A stretch of 64,000 nucleotides of DNA from Vibrio azureus (lineage in GTDB: Bacteria > Pseudomonadota > Gammaproteobacteria > Enterobacterales > Vibrionaceae): the NCBI RefSeq assembly GCF_002849855.1, contig NZ_CP018617.1:372001-436000 (forward strand), written 5' to 3'. Shown here in pieces: positions 44,193-53,270 of this stretch (position 1 is its first letter; the number at the start of each line of letters is the position of its first letter). A model generated the notes under the pieces. It was not told the DNA's origin. It did not search any database and worked only from the letters and a program-made list of their open reading frames with translations. The position numbers and the translations under genes are program-made.

Positions 44193-45113
44193 ATGAATAA
44201 GTTAGTGGTGCTAGGTAGTATTAATGCTGACCATGTACTTCAAGTGCCTTCTTTTCCTCGACCTGGTGAAACGCTACATGGTCGTAACTATCAAGTTATT
44301 CCGGGTGGTAAAGGAGCGAATCAAGCCGTCGCTGCTGCACGATTAAACGCTGATATTGGATTTGTCGCAAGCGTTGGGGATGACGCGTTTGGCATTAACA
44401 TTCGTGAGAGCTTCAAAATAGACGGCATCAATATCACGGGCGTAAAAATGCAGCCAAACTGCCCAACAGGAATGGCGATGATTCAAGTCTCAGACAGTGG
44501 TGAGAACAGTATTTGTATTTCAGCAGAAGCCAACGCCAAACTGACCGCTGAAGCGATTGAATCGGATCTCGACCGGATTCGTCATGCAGACTACCTACTC
44601 ATGCAATTAGAGACACCAATGTGTGGCATAGAGCAAGCCGCACGAGCAGCCAAAGACGCCAAGACCAAGGTGATTCTTAATCCAGCACCAGCGCGTCAAC
44701 TGTCTGATGCGTTGCTGACCTGTATTGATATGATCACGCCCAATGAGACGGAAGCTGAAATCCTCACAGGCGTTACGGTATACGATAATACCAGTGCTCA
44801 GGAAGCCGCCAACGTTTTGCATGAAAAAGGCATTGAAATCGTCATCATTACCTTGGGTGCCAAAGGGGTTTGGTTAAGTCAAGGAGGCTGTGGAGAGCTT
44901 ATTCCAGGCTTCTTCGTTGATGTCACGGACACCACGGCAGCTGGAGATACTTTTAATGGCGCATTAGTTACTGGTTTATTAGAAGATTTACCTTTAGAAT
45001 CAGCGGTTAAGTTCGCTCATGCTGCTGCCGCTATTTCGGTCACTCGCTTTGGGGCACAAACCTCCATTCCAAATCGTGCAGAGGTTGAAGCGTTTTTGAA
45101 TCAACATTCATAA
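44193..45113 (+). CDS. rbsK: Ribokinase
   Basis: 306 residues from ATG 44193; the frame is open for 28 more codons upstream but homology and the AAGGA site favour 44193. PfkB-family sugar kinase: VIPGGKGANQAVAAARLNA near the start, and the anion hole/catalytic-base segment DTTAAGDTFNGALVTGL with the catalytic Asp. It converts ribose to ribose-5-phosphate. Confidence 0.95.
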   Translation: MNKLVVLGSINADHVLQVPSFPRPGETLHGRNYQVIPGGKGANQAVAAARLNADIGFVASVGDDAFGINIRESFKIDGINITGVKMQPNCPTGMAMIQVSDSGENSICISAEANAKLTAEAIESDLDRIRHADYLLMQLETPMCGIEQAARAAKDAKTKVILNPAPARQLSDALLTCIDMITPNETEAEILTGVTVYDNTSAQEAANVLHEKGIEIVIITLGAKGVWLSQGGCGELIPGFFVDVTDTTAAGDTFNGALVTGLLEDLPLESAVKFAHAAAAISVTRFGAQTSIPNRAEVEAFLNQHS

Positions 45114-45128
45114 CTAAGGAGCCATAAC

Positions 45129-46136
45129 ATGGCAACGATGAAAGACATCGCAAAACTTGCAGGAGTTTCCACTTCAACCGTGAGCCATGTTATTAACAAG
45201 ACCCGTTTTGTCAGCGAAGAGATCTCAGCTCGAGTAAATAACGCGGCAAAAGAACTCAATTACTTCGCGCCATCGGCATTGGCGCGAAGCCTCAAAGTGA
45301 ACCGAACCAAAACCATTGGCATGCTTGTGACTACGTCGACCAATCCATTCTTTGGTGAAGTCGTTAAAGGTGTTGAACGCAGTTGCTATAAAAAAGGCTA
45401 CAGTCTGATCTTGTGTAATACGGAAGGCGATAATGAGCGTATGAGAGACTCGATCAACACTCTATTGCAAAAACGTGTTGATGGCCTGATTTTGATGTGC
45501 TCTTCGTTGGAAGGAGAGCGCATCGATGTCTTTGAGCGCTACCAAGACATTCCTGTTGTTGTGATGGATTGGGGGCCTATGCTGTTTACAAGTGATAAGA
45601 TTCAAGATAACTCCTTGCAAGGAGGTTACTTGGCAACTAAATACCTGATTGATTGTGGCCACAAAAAGGTAGGGTGTATTACTGGGCCATTGGTCAAGCA
45701 TCAAGCTCAAATGCGTTATGAAGGCTTTAAGCGTGCAATGGTGGAAGCAAAGCTGGAATTTAACGCAAACTGGATTATTGAGTCTGATTTTGAATGCGAA
45801 GGAGGTTATCAAGCCTTCCATAAAATGCGAGATAACGGCCCGTTACCCAGCGCGATTTTTGTCTCTAATGATATGATGGCAATGGGCGTTTTGAATGCAG
45901 CAAATGAGTTAGGTATTCAAATCCCACAAGAGCTTTCAATCATTGGCTACGATGATATCCATATCGCGAAATTTATGTCGCCCGCTTTAACCACGATTCA
46001 TCAGCCTAAATATCGTCTAGGACAAGCCGCAGTCGAAACATTGTTGCGTAAATTGGAGCAGCAGTCTGAACAAGCCCAAGTGTTACAATTAGAGCCTACT
46101 CTGGTTGAGCGAAAAAGTGTGAGGCGTCTTATTTAA
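45129..46136 (+). CDS. rbsR: Ribose operon repressor, LacI family
   Basis: 335 residues. The N-terminal HTH (MATMKDIAKLAGVSTSTVSH) and hinge helix SALARSLKV are typical of the family. The effector domain is homologous to RbsB, with TTSTNPFFGEVVKGVER and IFVSNDMMAMGVL. It lies 15 bp after rbsK, so it is autoregulated through the two palindromes upstream of rbsD. Confidence 0.94.
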   Translation: MATMKDIAKLAGVSTSTVSHVINKTRFVSEEISARVNNAAKELNYFAPSALARSLKVNRTKTIGMLVTTSTNPFFGEVVKGVERSCYKKGYSLILCNTEGDNERMRDSINTLLQKRVDGLILMCSSLEGERIDVFERYQDIPVVVMDWGPMLFTSDKIQDNSLQGGYLATKYLIDCGHKKVGCITGPLVKHQAQMRYEGFKRAMVEAKLEFNANWIIESDFECEGGYQAFHKMRDNGPLPSAIFVSNDMMAMGVLNAANELGIQIPQELSIIGYDDIHIAKFMSPALTTIHQPKYRLGQAAVETLLRKLEQQSEQAQVLQLEPTLVERKSVRRLI

Positions 46137-46145
46137 GAGTCCTAT

Positions 46146-46183
46146 TATACCCAAGTGACCTCAAGCTGAACACAGCATCTTGA
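46146..46183. repeat. Dispersed inverted repeat, copy 10
   Basis: TATACCCAAGTGACCTCAAG followed by CTGAACACAGCATCTTGA: both end sequences occur in a compact form just after the rbsR stop codon. Confidence 0.7.
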
Positions 46184-46194
46184 CGTTTTCTGAG

Positions 46195-46292
46195 CATATT
46201 AGGCTGTTTGGACATATTAGACGATTTAAATGTATTAGGCCGTTTGGATGCATTAGAAAGATTAAATGTATCAGAAAGATTGAATGCATTAA
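46195..46292. repeat. 18-bp minisatellite, five copies plus part of a sixth
   Basis: Units start at 46195, 46213, 46231, 46249 and 46267, with consensus roughly (C/T)(A/G)TATTAGnnnGATTnnA, such as CATATTAGGCTGTTTGGA and TGCATTAGAAAGATTAAA. The short ORF that crosses it (46208-46390) is explained by the 18-bp period and has no ribosome site. No other feature lies in the 350 bp between rbsR and the next gene. Confidence 0.75.
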
Positions 46293-46483
46293 TCTACGGG
46301 CGCTATTCTGTTCAAATAACTCAATATGAGCGGTGTCTTTGTTATTTTTTGTTGTATTTTTATAAGTTCCCTTCTTTTTTTGTTTTGTAAGTGACTTGGG
46401 TTTTGAGTTCGAGTAGATTGACCTCGTGAATGCAACTGTTGCCATTTCATATTTAAAAATAATCAAAATACTAGGAATTTATT

Positions 46484-47269
46484 ATGAAGCTAATAAATAA
46501 AGCCCTCGCTTTTTCGATAACGTCAGCACTCTCATTTAGCGCTTTGTCTGCACAGTGTGATTTTTCAGCTTTGATACAGGAAGTCTCATTAGGATCAGAG
46601 CAACAAAACCTTTCACAATATTTTGCACCAGCATTGCTGCAAGATTTTAAAAAAGCCAAAACACGCGAATACAACATGATGGTTTATCTGCAAGAGTCGA
46701 TGGAGCAGATAAGTTCGGAGGGCAAACAGCCTTCTACTGATCTTTTCATGAGTTTTATTTCTGAACATATTGCAGGTATTGCTCAAAGCTCTGAAACAGA
46801 TCCATTCGATCTACAGTCAGTGAATGCTGCTGCCGAGCGTTTTAAAGCTTATATTGGATCGATTCACTCACTGGATGATGCTGCATTTTTTGATGCCTTT
46901 ATGTCTGGTGAGTATCGTCAAGAAAGTTACTATTATGACTTTTTCCAACAAGCGGTGAATAAACTAGACGATACAATTAAAAATAATGACATTAATGATT
47001 GTTCTGTTAATTTCGAACTTAATCTTGAATTGCCTGAGAATATTGGCAGCCAATATCATTATGATCAAACATTACAGGTAACGATGGATGATTCGACAAA
47101 CAAGATTTCTAGCTCGGATCTTTTGAAGGTTATGTTTGATTTTTCAGGCGCCGCTTACGATGCATTTGAATTGCCAGAAGAGGCAGATAATGGAGTCGAC
47201 TTTAGTTTGTTCCCATCTGAGCACCTTTATACGGACTCTAATAGTTGGTTTCCTAGTACAGGATACTAA
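46484..47269 (+). CDS. Exported protein of unknown function upstream of the effector cassette
   Basis: 261 residues with a signal peptide (KALAFSITSALSFSALSAQC); the QCDF at the cleavage region could also allow lipidation, but no clear lipobox is seen. The mature protein is acidic and helix-rich (KRFKAYIGSIHSLDDAAFF-like segments), with a second Cys at NDCSVNF that could pair with the first. It ends in NSWFPSTGY. I do not recognise a family. Its last 235 bp are duplicated at 49814-50075, tying it to the cassettes that follow. An acidic exported protein in front of an effector cassette could be an immunity protein (inference). Confidence 0.65.
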   Translation: MKLINKALAFSITSALSFSALSAQCDFSALIQEVSLGSEQQNLSQYFAPALLQDFKKAKTREYNMMVYLQESMEQISSEGKQPSTDLFMSFISEHIAGIAQSSETDPFDLQSVNAAAERFKAYIGSIHSLDDAAFFDAFMSGEYRQESYYYDFFQQAVNKLDDTIKNNDINDCSVNFELNLELPENIGSQYHYDQTLQVTMDDSTNKISSSDLLKVMFDFSGAAYDAFELPEEADNGVDFSLFPSEHLYTDSNSWFPSTGY

Positions 47270-47656
47270 TCAGTAAATAACATTCAGTAGCATGTTCTAA
47301 AATGCATGTTACTGAATACTATCCTTAATGTGATATCCGTCCAGAAGGTATAAAAAAGCCAAACGCACTGGTAGTGATTATAACTACCGTTTGTTTCGAA
47401 ATGGCTATTGGTTTGGTTTTAATGACACCCTTTTGTGTTTTTTACTAGTTTTAATGATTTTTATTACTCATCTTCTTTTGTTTTTCTGGCACTCGTTCTA
47501 AATAATATTACTGAAAAATATTGCCTTAATGATAGTATTGTTTTACCCCATCTTGTGGGAACGATTACTAATTACCAAGTCGTTAAATTTAAGTCTAATC
47601 AGCTTAACTTATCACCGTGGCCTTTTTATTTAATGATTTGGTCACGGAGGTTTTTC
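47270..47656. other. 387-bp intergenic block, near-identical to 50076-50463
   Basis: It contains a hairpin (ATTCAGTAGCATG with CATGTTACTGAAT, 47282-47316) just after the stop and short open stretches without ribosome sites. The same block, nearly base for base, precedes the second copy of the MIX-like gene, so it probably carries that gene's promoter. Confidence 0.6.
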
Positions 47657-48590
47657 ATGAATTCTAACATTCGCTTTATTGCCAGCAGCAAGCTTTCACA
47701 AGCTGAACTGCCGTTTGTTCTCACTCCTGACGAGTGTATAGAGCAGTTTTCACGTGTTCGAAACCCTAATGATATCCTAAAAAGCTTGCCTAATGCGCTT
47801 GCGCAGCGAATTTCTTTGTCGGCCAAAAAGTCCACCACAGGACTGCTTCAATCGATGCAGACAGAATTGGCGAAGGTGGAATGGATTGCGATCTCGCTTT
47901 CACCACGAAGAGGTCGATATCTTGTTTCCTACACTTGAAATTGACCCTATTAAAATAAAAACGGTAAAAAGTCCACATAAAGCTGGACCGGAAGGTGGAA
48001 GACTCGCTCAAGGTTTTCCTCTACCAAATATTTGGATTCCTTATAAAGTATCTGGAGAAGTACAGGACGGCATTTACTTATACTATTCACCACAGCAATT
48101 ATCAGAAAGTGAGTTATCTGATTTAGAAAATGATCCTGATTCTATCGGTACCAAGCTCAATGAATTGAAAATCTATAGTAAGACACAAAGCTTTGACAAT
48201 GTAGGCAAGTCAGTTATCGCTATTACAGAAACACAATCAAATGCTTTTGAAGGAACATTAATTAACGATTACAAAGCAAGTAATATCGCTGGGCTTAAGT
48301 TTACGCCTCGTGATGCTCTACCTAGCATACGTTATCTTCATGAACCATGGACGGACCAGCCTGATGACTTCTTTGCCCTTCGTAATATTGAGCACGATTG
48401 GATATCCAAAGTCGCATTTTGTTCCACCAATAAAGATGAAGAGGGATATATGACCTTTCGTTTTTCTTTTCCGCCAGGTGAAGTAGAAACTGTCGATATT
48501 ATCAGGGGAGTTCATACGAACCATTCGACAGGCAGTCAGCGTATATCCGTCCTCGAAGAGAATGTTCCGATTAATGAATTAATAGGCTAA
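47657..48590 (+). pseudogene. MIX-like gene, first copy, with 770-bp internal deletion
   Basis: ATG 47657 follows CACGGAGG. The first 83 codons or so (MNSNIRFIASSKLSQAELPF to ISLSPRRG) are practically identical to the intact gene at 50464. At 47907-47913 (GAAGAGG) the sequence jumps to the homologue of the C-terminal third, in a different frame, so translation stops at 47938. The second part (about 47914-48590, HIWVPYK-like NIWIPYKVSGEVQDGIYLYY to VPINELIG) is a diverged version of 51491-52158. Comparison with the intact copy gives a 770-bp loss between two GAAGAGG sequences, which is not a multiple of three. Confidence 0.8.
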
Positions 48591-48593
48591 ACC

Positions 48594-49655
48594 ATGAAAA
48601 ATTTGTTTTCATTATTTATCGCAGTGTTCGCACTCACTGCTTGTACAGATGATGGCCGTATCTACGTTGGTGATCATAATTATTATACCATTGAGCCGAC
48701 TACTATTGCGAAAAGCCCTTCGACGACCTATCAACCTGGTGAGTTCCCACGTTATAGTATTTTTCGTGCGAAAGAATGGCCTCGTGAAGATTTGAGTAAT
48801 GCAAATTCATATGACTTACCGCGTGTACAATTTACGTGGGCTAATCTCGCAGATGAATCTGATCCGATGTACACAAAATACGAGGGTAAGGTCAAAATAT
48901 GGAGTATGAAGACAGACGGAACCGATTTACGTTTGGTCACTGATCTCCCATATTTAGGTAAACGCCATAGTACACGATATAAAACTAGCCGTTCTCCTAA
49001 TAACCGATATGTGGCATTTAACTCAGGTACTGATGTTAAAGTATTTGACTTAAAAGAGCAGCAAATGACAGATTTACCGCATCGATTGAATGGAATACCT
49101 GCTTTCCTTTGGGCAGAAGATAGCAGTTACCTTTATTACCGAACGGGCTTAGCTGGTCGGACTGTATATAAGTGGGATGTTCAAAGTGGGAAAGTGGAAA
49201 AAACGAATACAAAAATCCCTGTAACGGGTTTTATTCGAGATGGTTTAATTTATTACGTTGGGACTGTTGGAGTTGGAATTGATAACGAGGAAACGGGTGA
49301 AAGTCTAAAGTTGGTTAATTGGGGTAAGGACTTACCCATTAATCGTGCTAAAACCAAATATCAAGCCATCAGCCCTGAAGGTGATAAAGTTTGGGCTTCA
49401 GGCTCTGGTAATGTGTTTTATGTTGATTTTAAACAAGGCCAAGTAAAACCGAGAGAAGGTGCGATGCAATACGCTATTGGCTTAAATAGTCGCTATTCCT
49501 TAACTAATTACAATGTTATGCATATGTCAGTACAGAAAAATGATACAAAGCAGACTTGGGAATGGCAAGCGCTACGAAATAGCGGGACTCGTGATCCCGC
49601 AATAGTCTATAACATTTCAGCCAACAAAGGTAATTGGTTCAAGGAGGGATACTAA
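48594..49655 (+). CDS. Propeller-like lipoprotein, first cassette
   Basis: 353 residues. Signal peptide with lipobox LTAC (Cys about 17): MKNLFSLFIAVFALTAC. The mature part has repeated beta-strand units resembling TolB/WD40-type propeller blades (IWSMKTDGTDLRLVTDLPY, FLWAEDSSYLYYRTG). It is a full-length paralogue of 52161-53270 (shared WPREDL, SYDLPR, IWSMKTDGTDLRLV). It starts 3 bp after the preceding reading frame and its stop overlaps the truncated third gene (TAATG). Function unknown. A lipoprotein in an effector cassette could be an immunity or envelope-docking protein. Confidence 0.75.
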   Translation: MKNLFSLFIAVFALTACTDDGRIYVGDHNYYTIEPTTIAKSPSTTYQPGEFPRYSIFRAKEWPREDLSNANSYDLPRVQFTWANLADESDPMYTKYEGKVKIWSMKTDGTDLRLVTDLPYLGKRHSTRYKTSRSPNNRYVAFNSGTDVKVFDLKEQQMTDLPHRLNGIPAFLWAEDSSYLYYRTGLAGRTVYKWDVQSGKVEKTNTKIPVTGFIRDGLIYYVGTVGVGIDNEETGESLKLVNWGKDLPINRAKTKYQAISPEGDKVWASGSGNVFYVDFKQGQVKPREGAMQYAIGLNSRYSLTNYNVMHMSVQKNDTKQTWEWQALRNSGTRDPAIVYNISANKGNWFKEGY

Positions 49656-49816
49656 TGGGCCGCTCATATGATCAGGAAATTTATTTATTTGGCGCTTTTT
49701 TTGAAATTAAGAATAAAGATGGTGAAAAAATTGTCCCAGATTGGCATCGTCAAAGCGATTTAACTTCAAAGAAGGAATTAGAACAGAAAATTAGGTCTGT
49801 TCCTATCACTCCATGA
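49655..49816 (+). pseudogene. Truncated N-terminus of the 1605-residue protein, first cassette
   Basis: 53 codons from ATG 49655 (MGRSYDQEIYLFGAFFEIKN to IRSVPITP). It aligns with the first 55 residues of the protein at 53267 (DNQIYLLGVDF, RPIPFTPI). The frame is cut exactly where the copied block beginning at 49814 joins, leaving a TGA at the junction. It is a stub of an older effector gene. Confidence 0.8.
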
Positions 49817-50075
49817 GAATATTGGCAGCCAATATCATTATGATCAAACATTACAGGTAACGATGGATGATTCGACAAACAAGATTTCTAGCTCGGATCT
49901 TTTGAAGGTTATGTTTGATTTTTCAGGCGCCGCTTACGATGCATTTGAATTGCCAGAAGAGGCAGATAATGGAGTCGACTTTAGTTTGTTCCCATCTGAG
50001 CACCTTTACACAGACTCTAATAGTTGGTTTCCTAGTACAGACTCTAATAGTTGGTTTCCTAGTACAGGATACTAA
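49814..50075 (+). pseudogene. Duplicated 3' end of the exported-protein gene
   Basis: Near-identical copy of 47035-47269 without start codon or signal peptide. It carries one extra 27-bp tandem duplication, so its C-terminus reads TDSNSWFPS twice before TGY. It lies directly at the recombination junction. Confidence 0.85.
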
Positions 50076-50463
50076 TCAGTAAATAACATTCAGTAGCATG
50101 TTCTAAAATGCATGTTACTGAATACTGTCTTTAATGTGATATCCGTCCAGAAGGTATAAAAAAGCCAAACGCACTGATAGTGATTACAACTACCGTTTGT
50201 TTCGAAATAGCTATTACTTTGGTTTTAATGACATCCTTTTGTGTTTTTATACTAGTTTTAATGATTTTTATTACTCATTTTCTTTTGTTTTTCCGGCACT
50301 CGTTCTAAATAATCTTATTGAAAAACATTGCCTTAATGATAGTATTGTTTTACCCCATCCTGTGGGAACGATTACTAATTACCAAGTCGTTAAATTTAAG
50401 TCTAATCAGCTTAACTTATCACCGTGGCCTTTTTATTTAATGATTTGGTCACGGAGATTTTTC

Positions 50464-52158
50464 ATGAATTCTAACATTCGCTTTATTGCCAGCAGCAAGC
50501 TATCACAAGCTGAACTGCCGTTTGTTCTCACTCCTGACGAGTGTATAGAGCAGTTTTCACGTGTTCGAAACCCTAATGATATCCTAAAAAGTTTGCCTAA
50601 TGCGCTTGCGCAGCGAATTTCTTTGTCGGCCAAAAAGTCCACCACAGGACTGCTTCAATCGATGCAGACAGAATTGGCGAAGGTGGAATGGATTGCGATC
50701 TCGCTTTCACCACGAAGAGGGGGAATCAGCGACTCGCAGCTCAGTCGATACCCCAAACTGAAAGCTTATATTGATTCGGTGATTTTCACAGGCAAAGCCA
50801 GAACTCGTAAAGCTGGTTATCAGCCTGTTGTGGACGATGTAGTGCTCGCTCGCGAATACACACACGTACCAGTTGAGCCCAGCCCTGAGCATAAAATTGT
50901 TGTGGAGTTTGCTGGCCAGTGGTCAAGCAGTGCCGCTTGTCTTCTGCTGAGCAAAACCGACAATCAACACGAAAAAATCACCGCACCAGCGGCGGATAAA
51001 GAAAACGCCCACCGCAGTTTAGCCACCTTCAAAGGCTTAGAGCCAGAGGGCAAAACGCTCTACATTAAAATCCCATGTAAAGATCAACCAATGCCCATCT
51101 TGTTGAAATTGGCGGAAAAGATTGAGCCTGTGGAAAAAGACACCAAGATGACCGAGTGGGATAACGTTTTGGTGCCGGTGTTACCGCTTTGTTACTCAGG
51201 AGACGCATGGAGTCCTTTCACTACTGGAAGAGTGTATGTTTTGTTAAATGGTGAACTTTGGCGAGAATTAGAAGTTCTTGAGACAGGCTACTTCTCTGAT
51301 GTCGATTTTTCCTATAGCCGTGACAAGCCTAAGCAGACAAGGCATGTCAATATTGAAGGCTCCGAGCTCTTCCCTGAAGATAATGTCTCCTTCGAACGCT
51401 TTGCCATATTGCAAAATGGCGCTGAAGTTTATCAAGGTGTCTTAGATGTTAACCAGCAAGAGCGCGTTTTTGGTTTTACAGAAGAAGAGGTCGACATTAA
51501 GTTTCTTGATTTTGACCATGACACAATCACTTTACCGACCGTTTTAAGTCCACTCAAAGCTCAAGCCGGCTCAAGTGAGGAGGTGCAAGGCTTTCCTCAG
51601 CAGCATATTTGGGTGCCTTATAAGATCCAAGGAGACACTCAAGAAGTGTATTTATATTACTCATCAAGTTGTCTCAGTGATGAGCAAGTGTCGGAGCTAG
51701 AGAGCAACTACACCACCATGGCTATCTCTCTTGAGGAAATGTCGGAATATAGCAACAGCCAGGCTTTCTCGAATGACACGGTCTTTGCCGTGCCACCTAT
51801 CGAAAAAAATAGACAAGGGCAGGCCATGGTTAACGCTCAGGTAGATTGTAATGTGGCCGCAGTATCAGTCCCGCTTCAAGGAGGCGACATTACTTTACGT
51901 TATCGTGTCGTGCCAAGTGTGGATCAGCCTGATGACCATTTTATGTTGCAAAATGAGGAACATAATTGGTCTCAAAAAGCTTATTTCAGAAGCGCTAAAG
52001 TGGATGAAGAAGGCTTTTTAAACTTGCGATTTAATGGTTGGCCAGCAGAAGTCAAAGAGGTCGATATTATCAGAGTGTCACACTCATCAAGAGGAACGGG
52101 CTCTAGTGAATCCATTCCGCTAAGAACAAAAGTAAAAATAACAGACTTATTAGGCTAA
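50464..52158 (+). CDS. MIX-like T6SS-type carrier protein, intact copy
   Basis: 564 residues, no signal peptide. ATG 50464 follows CACGGAG; the frame is open 89 codons further upstream, but that part overlaps the duplicated non-coding block. About residues 235-268 read PVLPLCYSGDAW, then TTGRVYVLLNGELWREL, which resembles the MIX core hRxGhhYhh with the Arg replaced by Thr, plus the NGxLWRE segment I associate with MIX/VasX-like N-termini. Beta-rich regions follow (RHVNIEGSELFPEDNVSFER, HIWVPYKIQGDTQEVYLYY). No toxin domain is recognisable. It is first in a tight operon with a lipoprotein (2-bp gap) and the 1605-residue protein, so it may be a co-secreted carrier. Confidence 0.55.
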   Translation: MNSNIRFIASSKLSQAELPFVLTPDECIEQFSRVRNPNDILKSLPNALAQRISLSAKKSTTGLLQSMQTELAKVEWIAISLSPRRGGISDSQLSRYPKLKAYIDSVIFTGKARTRKAGYQPVVDDVVLAREYTHVPVEPSPEHKIVVEFAGQWSSSAACLLLSKTDNQHEKITAPAADKENAHRSLATFKGLEPEGKTLYIKIPCKDQPMPILLKLAEKIEPVEKDTKMTEWDNVLVPVLPLCYSGDAWSPFTTGRVYVLLNGELWRELEVLETGYFSDVDFSYSRDKPKQTRHVNIEGSELFPEDNVSFERFAILQNGAEVYQGVLDVNQQERVFGFTEEEVDIKFLDFDHDTITLPTVLSPLKAQAGSSEEVQGFPQQHIWVPYKIQGDTQEVYLYYSSSCLSDEQVSELESNYTTMAISLEEMSEYSNSQAFSNDTVFAVPPIEKNRQGQAMVNAQVDCNVAAVSVPLQGGDITLRYRVVPSVDQPDDHFMLQNEEHNWSQKAYFRSAKVDEEGFLNLRFNGWPAEVKEVDIIRVSHSSRGTGSSESIPLRTKVKITDLLG

Positions 52159-52160
52159 CA

Positions 52161-53270
52161 ATGAAAAAAACAATTTTAATTACTCTTCTCAGCTTTGCGT
52201 TTTACGGTTGCGACAGTTCGTTGCAATTAAATGAAGCGAATGAGGAGAAAGAGCTGACGTTACAAGAGCAATACCCCGAACGTACTTACGTAGGTGAACA
52301 TAATTACTATGTTATGAAGTACAGCGATACCGATAATTTTAAACAAACGGCTGAAGGCTTAACCTACGTTTCTAGACTCTTTCCTCAGTATCACATTCAA
52401 AACGCTGACGAGTGGCCGAGAGAAGACATCGAGGATCCAAGCTCTTATGACTTACCACGCTTTCAATTTGCCTGGTCGACTGACGATAATCGATACAATT
52501 TAAGAATTTGGAGTATGAAAACGGACGGTACCGATTTGCGATTGGTCGTGCCTAAATCGGATGTTGATGGCATTGAGCTGATTAGACGCTCACCTAACTT
52601 GCGGTATGTTTCATGGGTTAATAGAGCAAGCTCAAAATATGTCTATGACCTAAAAACTCAACAACAGACACGTTTACCAGGTGGCGCTCGACCAGGGATG
52701 GTTTGGTCTTCCGACAGCCGCTATTTGTACTTTCAGACATCAAAAGTCAGTTCTAATTCAACGAGTGCTCGATGGGATTCTGAAACCGGCGAAATTACAG
52801 AATTGAATTTTAGTGTTGCTTTTGGTGCTGTTCTCAATGGCGACAACCTTACTTCGGTGGGCGTTACTGCTTTATTTAAAAGAAATATTAAAACGATGGA
52901 AGTCGAGAAGGTTAGCATGAAACCAGGTCAAGACATCATGGAATATGAATGGTTAACATTTCGCTCAGTTAGTCCAGGGGGACGTTTTGCATGGGGCGCT
53001 AATGAGGATTTTGATTACTATTTCGATGTAGAAAAAGAAACTGTCGAAGAAATAAAAGATAAGAATTTTAGAAGTCCAATGGTTTTTGGTAAGGATGCCA
53101 AATTTAGTGCGGGGGCTGACATGTCTCCTCTGTATGTTGCCGACCGAGAAAAACAGCTAAATTGGCGCTGGAGGCCCCTTGGTAACGGCTCTACAGGATT
53201 AAACTCAAACCTGAGCTTATATAACGCATCAGCAAATAACGGTCTGTGGTTTAAGGAAGAAGAAAAATGA
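52161..53270 (+). CDS. Propeller-like lipoprotein, second cassette
   Basis: 369 residues. Lipoprotein signal MKKTILITLLSFAFYGC with Cys about 17. After a charged linker the body has propeller-like strands (LRIWSMKTDGTDLRLVVPKS, VWSSDSRYLYFQTS). It is a paralogue of 48594-49655 over the whole length. It overlaps the downstream large gene by 4 bp (ATGA), so their products are made together. It may anchor, dock or neutralise the large protein in the periplasm, but function is not known. Confidence 0.75.
   Translation: MKKTILITLLSFAFYGCDSSLQLNEANEEKELTLQEQYPERTYVGEHNYYVMKYSDTDNFKQTAEGLTYVSRLFPQYHIQNADEWPREDIEDPSSYDLPRFQFAWSTDDNRYNLRIWSMKTDGTDLRLVVPKSDVDGIELIRRSPNLRYVSWVNRASSKYVYDLKTQQQTRLPGGARPGMVWSSDSRYLYFQTSKVSSNSTSARWDSETGEITELNFSVAFGAVLNGDNLTSVGVTALFKRNIKTMEVEKVSMKPGQDIMEYEWLTFRSVSPGGRFAWGANEDFDYYFDVEKETVEEIKDKNFRSPMVFGKDAKFSAGADMSPLYVADREKQLNWRWRPLGNGSTGLNSNLSLYNASANNGLWFKEEEK

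Noticed and set aside
46208..46390. 60-codon ORF with repeated hexapeptide
   Set aside because: The repetition comes from the 18-bp minisatellite; no ribosome site and only half of it is repetitive.
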